Shown: positions 1-6,134 of the stretch, piece after piece
Layout of the letters: each line of letters begins with the position of its first letter
Numbering within the stretch: the stretch's first letter is position 1
Assembly (NCBI GenBank): GCA_016840245.1
Contig: JAEOST010000037.1
Coordinates: forward strand, 1 to 6,252
Origin: Candidatus Thorarchaeota archaeon
GTDB lineage: Archaea; Asgardarchaeota; Thorarchaeia; Thorarchaeales; Thorarchaeaceae
Length of the DNA stretch: 6,252 nucleotides
Direction of reading: 5' to 3'
Program-made: the position numbers and the translations under genes
The notes under the pieces: generated by a model
The model's input: the letters and a program-made list of their open reading frames with translations, nothing else
Databases searched by the model: none
What the model was told of the DNA's origin: nothing

Positions 1-734
1 CCGGGTATGAGCTCTTCGATGTGAGCAAGTATCCCCAGTATGGCTATGGAAAACTCCAGAACGTCATCAATGCCATGGAATATGAGCGTCTGATCAACGC
101 CGCAGGTCCGACCCATGGTCATCTCATCCGGTTGAGTGACGGAAAGATTCCCAAGAACATTGGGTTCATTCAGTGCGTTGGTGCAAGGGATGTTCAGATG
201 GGTGTTCCCTACTGCTCACGGGTCTGCTGCATGTACGGAATAAAATTGGGCATCATGGCTAAGGAGCATAATCCTGACACCGAGGTCACAATCTATTACG
301 CTGACATTCGTGCCTTTGGAAAAGGCTACGAAGAGTTCTACCAAATGGCAAAGACCCGCTACGGAATCAAGTTCATACGTGGTCGAGTGGGTGATGTGGA
401 GGAAGACCCGGAAACCTTCAATCTAAGTCTGACAGCGGATGATGTGATCAATGACAGACTTGTGCATGCTGAGCACGACATGGTCATTCTCAGTCCTGGA
501 GTTCAGCCATCCACATGCTCCGAATCAGTCTATGAGGGGCTTGGTGTTGGACTTGATAATGAGGGATATGTCTGGGAGAAGCACCCATTCCTTGGACCAG
601 TCTGTACAAACAACCAGGGTATCTTCGTCTGTGGATGCAGTGATGGTCCCAAGGATATCCCAGACTCGGTTGCTGCAGGAAGTGCAGCTGCAATGAAAGC
701 GACAATTATTCTTACAAAGAGGGATGAAAAGTAA
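1..734 (+). CDS. hdrA: HdrA-like flavoprotein, C-terminal part (cut by left edge)
   Basis: This is the C-terminal part of a heterodisulfide reductase subunit A-like protein. The reading frame (first full codon at base 3) is open to the left edge and reads GYELFD just before a GTG at 21. That matches the canonical HdrA segment before the YGYG-x-x-x-NV motif, so GTG 21 is an internal valine, not the start. Visible HdrA hallmarks are YGYGKLQNVI, the LSDGK-x-P-K-N-I-x-F-I-Q-CVGARD stretch, the YCSRVCC cysteine motif (codons 210-230), and the late GPKDIPDSVAAGSAAA segment that closes the FAD-binding fold. HdrA is the flavin subunit that splits or merges electron pairs between ferredoxin and a disulfide or hydrogenase branch in the cytoplasm. 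The protein stops shortly after the FAD fold and has no C-terminal two-cluster ferredoxin domain. Its N-terminal half is out of view. The stop overlaps the next start (TAATG). The family call is firm; the partner and substrate are unknown. Confidence 0.9.
   Translation, partial: GYELFDVSKYPQYGYGKLQNVINAMEYERLINAAGPTHGHLIRLSDGKIPKNIGFIQCVGARDVQMGVPYCSRVCCMYGIKLGIMAKEHNPDTEVTIYYADIRAFGKGYEEFYQMAKTRYGIKFIRGRVGDVEEDPETFNLSLTADDVINDRLVHAEHDMVILSPGVQPSTCSESVYEGLGVGLDNEGYVWEKHPFLGPVCTNNQGIFVCGCSDGPKDIPDSVAAGSAAAMKATIILTKRDEK
719..723 (+). promoter_or_regulatory. Ribosome binding site of the second hdrA
   Basis: GAGGG ends 10 bases before the ATG at 734, inside the last codons of the upstream gene. 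With the one-base TAATG overlap this suggests translational coupling of the two hdrA genes and supports ATG 734 as the start. Confidence 0.55.
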
Positions 735-2479
735 TGGCAGATATAGTAGAGCCTAGAATTGGGGTCTTCGTATGTCACTGTGGACATAATATTGCGGGTA
801 CTGTAGATGTTGTCGATGTAGCTGAGATGGCAAAGTCATTGCCCAATGTTATCTACTCAACAGATAACATGTTTGTATGCTCTGACGCAGGCCAGCAGCT
901 CATCAAAGAGAAGATTGCAGAACACCATTTAGACAGAGTTGTTGTGGCTAGTTGTTCTCCAAGAATGCATGAACCGACATTCCGTCGAGTTGTTGAGGAG
1001 GCAGGTCTCAATAGATACATCTTCGAACAAGTGAACCTCCGCGAGCATGTATCATGGTGTCATATGAGAGAACCAGAGAAAGCAACAGAGAAGGCTAAAG
1101 ACTTAGTTAGAATGGCTGTTGCTCGTGCTGCTGCACTTGAGGCACTACCTGTCAAGACTGTCAACGTGACTCCACGAACCCTCATCGTTGGGGGAGGAAT
1201 TGCTGGGCTCACGGCAGCACTCGATGTTGCTGATAGAGGATTCAATGTAGTAATTGTAGACAGACAGTCAGAACTGGGGGGTCATCTCTCAAAGTGGACT
1301 CATTTATTCCCAACAGGAGAGACTGGTCTTGATGTAATTGAGCCCCTCCTTGAGCGAGTTATCACCCATAGTAGGATTCAGGTCCTCACAAATAGCGAGG
1401 TCTCTGTCTTTGAGGGTTATATTGGAAACTTTTCAGTCACTGTACGGAATAATCTGGATAACTCAGAAACAGTTCATGAAATAGGAACAGTGATTGTCGC
1501 TACTGGTTTTGAGGTCTTTGAACCGAAGGGATACTATGGTTACGGAGAGCATCCGAATGTTGTCACACTTGCTGAATTACAAAAGATGCCACCAATGCCA
1601 CAACTTCTGCGACCAAGTGATGGAAAGCCAGTGAAGAACATGTTGTTCATCAGTTGTGTTGGTTCCAGAGAACCGGGTAAGAAAGGGCATGAGCACTGTT
1701 CTCGACACTGCTGCTTTGCAATCTCAAAGGCTGCTTCAGACCTGAGAACGAACATGGATGAGATAGTCGTCCTCTATAAGAGCCTTAGGACATATGGAAA
1801 GCATCACGAAGAGGTGCACCGTCTGGCTAGAGCAAAGCGTGTCATCTACTCACGGTTCCCAGTGGAGGAAGAACCACTGGTCTCAATTGAAGATGGCGAG
1901 GTAGTAGTTCGATGGAGAGACGTCTTCGCAGATGATGACCTCATCTTCAAACCCGACTTGCTTGTCTTGGCTTCGGCCATGGTTGCGCCGCACGATAGCA
2001 GCGAGACCGCAAAGATGTTTGGCCTTACTCGTAGTGGTGACGGCTTCTTCAGTCCGGAACACATCAAACTTGCTCCACTCACCACTCACTCTGCTGGAGT
2101 CATGATTGCAGGGACAAGTCAGGCTGCAAAAACAGGCTCAGAGTCAGCTATCGATGCTAGCGGAGCTGCTGCTAAGGCAGTAGCCCTTATGGCTAAAGGC
2201 GAAGTAGAGATTGAGTCGACAGTTTCGCGCGTGAATCCTGAACAGTGTTCTGGCTGCCACACATGTGTTGTTGCCTGTCCGTATCATGCAATCTCAATGG
2301 ACACAACACAGGATCCACCTGTGGCCTTTGTCACAGAGGCAAAATGCCATGGTTGTGGAACATGTGCTGCAGCGTGTCCAAGCAATGCAATAATGATGCT
2401 GCACTCTACTGACGACCAGATTCTAGCAATGGTGGAGGCATACCTCTGTCCTGTTGCTGAGGTCAAGAATGGGAGGTAG
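734..2479 (+). CDS. hdrA: HdrA-type FAD/iron-sulfur protein lacking the inserted ferredoxin domain
   Basis: A complete 581-residue HdrA paralog. The N-terminal domain (about 1-140) has the VFVCHCGHNI motif (Cys14, Cys16) plus Cys49, Cys74 (ASCSPRMHEPTF) and Cys109, candidate ligands of the N-terminal [4Fe-4S] cluster. The Rossmann FAD motif GGGIAGLTAALDVADRG starts at Gly153 and ELGGHLSKW follows at 180-188. Next come VIVATGFEVFEP (253-264), YGYGEHPNVVT (268-278), FISCVGSRE (Cys308) and HCSRHCC (Cys322, 326, 327). The C-terminal ferredoxin domain has two complete motifs: Cys505-508-511-515 and Cys538-541-544-548. No cysteine occurs between 184 and 307, where canonical HdrA (about 650 residues) carries an inserted ferredoxin domain. 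That accounts for the shorter length. The predicted role is a cytoplasmic flavin-based electron-bifurcating or -confurcating subunit that relays electrons through the C-terminal clusters. It overlaps the preceding hdrA by one base and probably works with it. A Qmo-like or other Hdr-derived complex is possible, since hdrB and hdrC are not visible here. Confidence 0.93.
   Translation: MADIVEPRIGVFVCHCGHNIAGTVDVVDVAEMAKSLPNVIYSTDNMFVCSDAGQQLIKEKIAEHHLDRVVVASCSPRMHEPTFRRVVEEAGLNRYIFEQVNLREHVSWCHMREPEKATEKAKDLVRMAVARAAALEALPVKTVNVTPRTLIVGGGIAGLTAALDVADRGFNVVIVDRQSELGGHLSKWTHLFPTGETGLDVIEPLLERVITHSRIQVLTNSEVSVFEGYIGNFSVTVRNNLDNSETVHEIGTVIVATGFEVFEPKGYYGYGEHPNVVTLAELQKMPPMPQLLRPSDGKPVKNMLFISCVGSREPGKKGHEHCSRHCCFAISKAASDLRTNMDEIVVLYKSLRTYGKHHEEVHRLARAKRVIYSRFPVEEEPLVSIEDGEVVVRWRDVFADDDLIFKPDLLVLASAMVAPHDSSETAKMFGLTRSGDGFFSPEHIKLAPLTTHSAGVMIAGTSQAAKTGSESAIDASGAAAKAVALMAKGEVEIESTVSRVNPEQCSGCHTCVVACPYHAISMDTTQDPPVAFVTEAKCHGCGTCAAACPSNAIMMLHSTDDQILAMVEAYLCPVAEVKNGR
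2471..2477 (+). promoter_or_regulatory. Strong ribosome binding site overlapping the hdrA stop
   Basis: GGGAGGT ends 8 bases before the ATG at 2486, and its last base is the first base of the TAG stop (2477-2479) of hdrA. It supports both the start of the small downstream gene and its translational coupling to hdrA. Confidence 0.7.
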
Positions 2480-2485
2480 TTGTAA

Positions 2486-2716
2486 ATGAGAAAGTACTAT
2501 CGAGTTCTATTCAATCAGAGACAAGGGGATGTCAGAAAACAGCGTAAGGCAATTGGGGATTTACTATCCAACGGACCGGCAACTGTAAGTGAATTGGCTC
2601 CTCAGCTAGAGAGCGCAGAGAACATTGTTCTCTGGAATCTTATCGCAATGGTACGTTGGGGTACAGTGGAAATAGTCGAGGAGCGAGATGACGAATTAGT
2701 CTACCGCCTCAAATAA
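2486..2716 (+). CDS. Small winged-helix-like protein of the hdr operon
   Basis: A 76-residue soluble protein, very basic at the N-terminus (MRKYYRVLFNQRQGDVRKQRK). From about residue 20 the pattern fits a winged helix-turn-helix: helix 1 KAIGDLLSNG, helix 2 TVSELAPQLE, helix 3 ENIVLWNLIAMVRWG, then a beta wing TVEIVEE/ELVYRLK. There are no cysteines or membrane segments. It begins 6 bases after the hdrA stop with an excellent ribosome binding site, so it is almost certainly co-transcribed and translated at a substantial rate. From memory, similar small winged-helix proteins accompany hdrA-like genes in other anaerobes; this was not checked. It could be a DNA-binding autoregulator of the operon. 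Alternatively the wHTH fold may act as a protein-protein adaptor in the Hdr complex. The coding call is firm, the fold likely, the function unknown. Confidence 0.8.
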   Translation: MRKYYRVLFNQRQGDVRKQRKAIGDLLSNGPATVSELAPQLESAENIVLWNLIAMVRWGTVEIVEERDDELVYRLK

Positions 2717-2761
2717 CACTGCAATTTCATGTATTGTAGAAAACAGACACAATCATATCGA

Positions 2762-2774
2762 CCTTATCATAAGG
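2762..2774. promoter_or_regulatory. Perfect palindrome over a TATA-like box upstream of the DUF998 gene
   Basis: CCTTAT-C-ATAAGG has perfect 6-bp arms around one central base, in the 89-bp spacer 2717-2805. Its core TTATCATAA resembles an archaeal TATA box. Transcription starting about 25 bases downstream would begin near 2790-2797, giving a short leader before ATG 2806. It could be the promoter itself, an operator overlapping it, or chance. The rest of the spacer shows no clear terminator or small gene. Confidence 0.4.
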
Positions 2775-2794
2775 ACGAGGATAACGCGCATGCA

Positions 2795-2802
2795 GAGATG
2801 AT
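2795..2802 (+). promoter_or_regulatory. Probable ribosome binding site of the DUF998 gene
   Basis: GAGATGAT matches the archaeal GAGGTGAT consensus with one mismatch and lies just before ATG 2806. An in-frame TAA at 2782-2784 rules out a much longer protein, and no alternative start lies between it and 2806. Confidence 0.45.
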
Positions 2803-2805
2803 TCT

Positions 2806-3465
2806 ATGACAACTCAAGAGAAGGTCCTTCGTCTTATCGATGAGAAGCACTTTCCCCTCTGGGGAATACTTGGTTCAATCATTGGGTATGCATTCATCCT
2901 GATTCCTATGATTCCTTACACAGGGAGGCTTGGTGAACCATACTCAATTTTCACTCACTATGTGTCTCAACTTGGTGAGCTTGAGGTATCAGAGTTTGCC
3001 TGGATGTTCAACCTAGGAATGATCCTAGCAGGAATCATATTCATACCGTTCATGATTGGGCTCGGACTCTACTTGGAAAACAACCTTGCGAAAATAGCAG
3101 CAATAGGAGGTGTCTACTCAGCCGTCTCGATTGTTTTAGTAGGTATATATCCAATGGATTATGCCTCAGAACACATACTAGTTGCGATGTCCTTCTTCTT
3201 CAGCGGATTGATAATGGTCGTCCTATGGGCGATTTCTATTCAGACGCAAGGAACGGTTAGAATTCCAAAGATATTCTCTCTTGGCGGTCTGGTGAATGCT
3301 GTCATTTTCGCGGGATTTCTCTTCGGACCTGATTACGATATACCAGGATTCTCACTGCGAATCACTCTTGAATGGGGTATCTATTTCGCAATTGTGGGTT
3401 ACCTACTAGTGATAGCAATCTATGTGTGGAGAAAGGAACGAGTGCAGGTCTCCAGTGAAATATGA
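2806..3465 (+). CDS. DUF998-family six-helix membrane protein
   Basis: A 219-residue polytopic membrane protein. Hydrophobic segments lie at about 17-37, 66-90, 94-115, 124-144, 155-174 and 187-207, giving six predicted helices. The short N-terminal region (MTTQEKVLRLIDEKH) and the basic C-terminal tail (WRKERVQVSSEI) are probably cytoplasmic. Motifs typical of DUF998 are visible: PYSIFTHYVSQLGE (45-58) before helix 2, AWMFNLGMILAG in helix 2 (65-76), and the VGIYPMDYASEH segment (112-123), with its conserved proline and histidine, between helices 3 and 4. DUF998 proteins have no established biochemical role, so none is assigned. The gene has its own TATA-like region and an 89-bp spacer, so it need not belong to the hdr operon. 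It is followed by a T-run and a long spacer, which suggests a single-gene transcript. Confidence 0.8.
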   Translation: MTTQEKVLRLIDEKHFPLWGILGSIIGYAFILIPMIPYTGRLGEPYSIFTHYVSQLGELEVSEFAWMFNLGMILAGIIFIPFMIGLGLYLENNLAKIAAIGGVYSAVSIVLVGIYPMDYASEHILVAMSFFFSGLIMVVLWAISIQTQGTVRIPKIFSLGGLVNAVIFAGFLFGPDYDIPGFSLRITLEWGIYFAIVGYLLVIAIYVWRKERVQVSSEI

Positions 3466-3472
3466 CCTTTTT
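3466..3472 (+). terminator. Short T-run after the DUF998 gene, possible terminator
   Basis: CCTTTTT follows directly after the TGA stop at 3463-3465. Archaeal RNA polymerase can terminate at T-runs without a hairpin, but five T is short and no stem precedes it, so this is weak. Confidence 0.25.
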
Positions 3473-3480
3473 AGATTATG

Positions 3481-3496
3481 ACAAAAGTGATATATG
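3481..3496 (+). promoter_or_regulatory. Candidate promoter (BRE plus TATA) of the surface-protein gene
   Basis: ACAAAAG (3481-3487), resembling the purine/A-rich TFB recognition element, precedes GATATATG (3489-3496), the best TATA-like match in the 166-bp spacer 3466-3631. Start of transcription is expected near 3515-3522, giving a leader of about 110 bases. A weaker alternative is ATTATAG at 3541-3547, which would give a shorter leader. Confidence 0.35.
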
Positions 3497-3616
3497 TTCG
3501 CAATCATGCGATTTGATAAGTTAGGTAGGAAAAAACCAGGATTATAGTCACGCCAAGAGTCTCTAGTTCTGTAAGATAGATGTAGACCATCATATCAAAT
3601 GCCGCTGCCTACCTAT

Positions 3617-3621
3617 GGAGG
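3617..3621 (+). promoter_or_regulatory. Ribosome binding site that fixes the surface-protein start
   Basis: GGAGG, in the context GGAGGAAATC (close to GGAGGTGATC), lies 10 bases before ATG 3632. This selects ATG 3632 over the in-frame ATG at 3599, which has no ribosome binding site and would put the polar stretch PLPTYGGNHI before the signal peptide. Confidence 0.75.
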
Positions 3622-3631
3622 AAATCACATA

Positions 3632-6067
3632 ATGAAAATCAAACTTATTGCATTCTCACTGGTGTTCTTATTTAGTCTATCACTGGTGAGTATGGTTCCA
3701 ATCACTACGGTATACACTCCTATTGCCTTAGAAAGCCCGGTGATGTCAGATACATCCATGTTGGCTGATGGGGAAGAGGAATACCTAGTAGTACCAATTT
3801 TCGAAGAAGAAGCAGTTATTTCTGAGCATCCGGATATCAATTATGACTACAATACACACCGGGGAGGCCTCTTTGTTGGTCACGAATGGACTGACGGAAT
3901 GGCCAGATCATGGCTAAAGTTCAATTTAGCCAACCTCCCAGAAGGTGTCGTTCCTATCGAGGCGGTCCTTGCTGCATACATGAATGATGACTTCAATGCA
4001 ACAGTAGATGCCCCAATTGGAGTGCATTACTCGAGTAATGACACATGGACAGAAACCGACATCACATGGAACAATCAACCATCATTCAATCCAACGGCGA
4101 CAGATGTCTATGGCGATGCACCAGCATCGGATCTGTTCGTTGAAGGGAACTGGTATGAATGGGATGTGACAGGCGATGTTGCAACTGCACTTGAAGGTGA
4201 TAGGATGTTGACAGAGGTTCTCGTCGTAGATAACGAGGGAGGACTTAATGAAACCTGGCAGTATTTCACTGAGTATGAATACGACGTGGTGAATTCCACA
4301 CAACTTCGCATCCGATATACAGTTCCAGGAATCACAGATCCCACAGTGGATGGTCATTCTCAGGGGAGCGTCCTGACTGATTACATACAGAGTGCATGCC
4401 CAGAGTTTGGATGGACACCAACTGATCTGGATACAGATGACTTCCAGCGAAGCTACGAAGTGCAGATCTGGGACAATATGTACTTCAATGACACTTTTGT
4501 CTGGCATGGTGACAACACGTATACCAGCATCATCTACTCTGGAGGAGCATCAGACAACGCGAGACCGTTCGCAACGGCTGATGAGTTCCGATTCCAGTTC
4601 AAGTATGAAGACACACTCCTGTCAAGACCTGGAGTTGTTGACAAGCTGTACTTCGAAGTTGAAGAAGATGGTGTTGCTGTATTTGAAGACCTCTCGATAT
4701 ACATGACACAGACAGATGTTGCAGGGGATCTCACAGCAGACTTCGATGCTAACTATGGTGATGGAAGATTAGTACAGGTTCTTGAGAGACCAGTCTATGA
4801 GGCAGTTACTGAGAATCAATGGTTAGTATTTGATATTGAAGACCTCTTCGTCCTGAATGTTGACCAGCATCTCATCATTGAGTTTCGATTCACAAATAAC
4901 ACAGGAGATGAACTTCGGTCATTACTCGCCTTCGCCATGGGCGGTTCTGTTGCCTATACATATGGAGATGGAGCTTCACATGCTGATACAGCAGTACACC
5001 TCTACGCTAGAACACACAATCTCAAACTAGACATGACAACTACAGTCACGCAAGTATCAACCTCTTCAGCTAACTGGTTCCCATTTGGTACCGATATTGG
5101 AGAGGATGGCATATTCCAGTTGAAGTATAACCAATCCAAAATCAACAATGATGGAGTCATTGATCGTCTCTACTTCAGGGTATCTCAGGCAACAGGAGAT
5201 GTTGTCTATGAGAATCTACGAATCAACATTGCGGAGGTTCCGGATACTTTCGAGTTAACAGGGATTGTAGAGAACAATGTGATCGGATTGGAGCTTACAG
5301 AGGTTCTCAATGCACCAATATACACTGTTAGAAACTTAGGTCACACACTCGTCATTGATCTAGACAACGTCTTCGAATACTCGAATACACAAGACCTGTT
5401 TATCCAATTTGAATGGGATGCCCTAGTTAGTGGTCACGTAAGTGTTGAATATACCGGTTCTGCAGGTGGATATAGGGCATGGAATGTTAGCTTTGGTTCA
5501 CAACTGAACGGTACGTCTTATTCCACATATGATATGTATTTGGAGTTCATCCATCCAGAACCTGTTGCGACATTCGACGGATGTATTCCACTGGTAAATG
5601 GTACACAGTACTTCTTCAGAGTACGACTCAGTGATACAACGGGTATCTGGACACAATGGACTACAGGTGACTTCAAGTATGAGGTTCTTACCAGCACTCC
5701 AGACTTCGAAGCTCCAACCAATTCACCGGACCCTGCAATCGTGGACAGTTCAGTGACTGTATCCATTGACGTCACGTACTTCCTTGGTATCAATGAGGTG
5801 TCGATTGAGATTGATGGTGTCAACCACACTATGACAGCCTCAGGTGATACATATTCCTATGAGTTCACACCGACGTCTGTTGGGAATGTTTCCTACACCA
5901 TCTATATGGAGAGTGCCATCAGCACTTGGAGCAACACAACGGGTATCTTTGAGGTTGTACAGGGATCCTTCATCCCAGGACTTGACAATACAACACTGAT
6001 TCTCATTGCTGCAGGTGTTGTGTTTCTGATAATCATCATAGTTATTGTCAGGAAACGGAAGAAGTAA
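3632..6067 (+). CDS. Secreted, membrane-anchored multidomain surface protein (DNRLRE/CBM96-like, split FN3, Ig-like)
   Basis: An 811-residue protein from ATG 3632. Residues 1-35 look like a signal peptide (MKIK, then a hydrophobic run). Residues 50-230 resemble the DNRLRE/CBM96 (disaggregatase-related) domain: RSWLKFNLANLPEGV, and NDTWTETDITWNNQP at 136-150. Residues 235-293 look like the first half of a fibronectin-III domain (CPEFGWTPTD, then YEVQIWDN), completed only at 645-685 (VNGTQYFFRVRLSDTTGIW). Two similar beta-rich modules lie between. An Ig-like domain (690-780) follows, then one membrane helix (788-806) and an RKRKK tail. The bulk should face outward, with the basic tail inside. 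Fourteen N-x-S/T sequons suggest heavy N-glycosylation. Cys256 and Cys651 are the only cysteines and could bridge the split domain. No catalytic motif is seen. A role in binding surface polysaccharide, adhesion or cell-envelope structure is inferred. It has its own promoter region and a strong terminator. Confidence 0.88.
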   Translation: MKIKLIAFSLVFLFSLSLVSMVPITTVYTPIALESPVMSDTSMLADGEEEYLVVPIFEEEAVISEHPDINYDYNTHRGGLFVGHEWTDGMARSWLKFNLANLPEGVVPIEAVLAAYMNDDFNATVDAPIGVHYSSNDTWTETDITWNNQPSFNPTATDVYGDAPASDLFVEGNWYEWDVTGDVATALEGDRMLTEVLVVDNEGGLNETWQYFTEYEYDVVNSTQLRIRYTVPGITDPTVDGHSQGSVLTDYIQSACPEFGWTPTDLDTDDFQRSYEVQIWDNMYFNDTFVWHGDNTYTSIIYSGGASDNARPFATADEFRFQFKYEDTLLSRPGVVDKLYFEVEEDGVAVFEDLSIYMTQTDVAGDLTADFDANYGDGRLVQVLERPVYEAVTENQWLVFDIEDLFVLNVDQHLIIEFRFTNNTGDELRSLLAFAMGGSVAYTYGDGASHADTAVHLYARTHNLKLDMTTTVTQVSTSSANWFPFGTDIGEDGIFQLKYNQSKINNDGVIDRLYFRVSQATGDVVYENLRINIAEVPDTFELTGIVENNVIGLELTEVLNAPIYTVRNLGHTLVIDLDNVFEYSNTQDLFIQFEWDALVSGHVSVEYTGSAGGYRAWNVSFGSQLNGTSYSTYDMYLEFIHPEPVATFDGCIPLVNGTQYFFRVRLSDTTGIWTQWTTGDFKYEVLTSTPDFEAPTNSPDPAIVDSSVTVSIDVTYFLGINEVSIEIDGVNHTMTASGDTYSYEFTPTSVGNVSYTIYMESAISTWSNTTGIFEVVQGSFIPGLDNTTLILIAAGVVFLIIIIVIVRKRKK
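4511..5560 (+). repeat. Protein-level tandem repeat: two beta-rich modules in the surface protein
   Basis: Module A is about residues 294-462 (bases 4511-5017) and module B about 463-643 (5018-5560). They align in the same order: FRFQFKYED with FQLKYNQSK; GVVDKLYFEV with GVIDRLYFRV; FEDLSIYM with YENLRINI; QVLERPVYE with EVLNAPIYT; WLVFDIEDLF with TLVIDLDNVF; HLIIEFRF with DLFIQFEW. They are diverged in sequence, so this is an old duplication. The pattern recalls jelly-roll-like modules of bacterial secreted proteins; this is recognition from memory only. Confidence 0.75.
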
Positions 6068-6077
6068 CACACGAAAA

Positions 6078-6118
6078 AGTGTCAGTCTAGCATGACTGAC
6101 ACTCTCTCTTTCTTTTTG
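6078..6118. terminator. Bidirectional hairpin terminator between convergent genes
   Basis: A perfect 10-bp stem, AGTGTCAGTC (6078-6087) and GACTGACACT (6094-6103), closes a 6-base loop TAGCAT. On the plus strand a pyrimidine tract follows (6104-6117, ending TTTTT), 10 bases after the surface-protein stop. On the minus strand the hairpin is followed by the complement of AAAAA (6074-6078), so the same structure can end the convergent gene whose stop is at 6135. Confidence 0.8.
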
Positions 6119-6134
6119 TATTATACGACAGAGT

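Noticed and set aside
21..23. GTG at 21 as the start of the first gene
   Set aside because: The frame upstream is open to the edge and encodes GYELFD, which continues the HdrA family pattern, so the gene is truncated by the window and does not start here.
3498..3515. Small inverted repeats around CGCAATCATGCGATTTG in the 3466-3631 spacer
   Set aside because: The arms are only 4 bp (CGCA/TGCG and AATC/GATT), which is expected by chance.
3599..3631. Upstream in-frame ATG at 3599 for the surface protein
   Set aside because: It has no ribosome binding site and adds a polar stretch before the signal peptide. ATG 3632 has GGAGG at ideal spacing and starts directly with MKIK plus the hydrophobic core.
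4082..4507. Minus-strand open frame of 141 codons inside the surface-protein gene
   Set aside because: It is fully antisense to a well-supported gene, has an unusually Cys/Ile-rich composition and shows no family pattern or ribosome binding site, so it is a shadow frame.
4392..4706. Plus-strand open frame of 104 codons in another frame of the surface-protein gene
   Set aside because: It is Ser/Thr-rich out-of-frame translation overlapping the FN3-like and module A region, whose real frame shows clear domain patterns.
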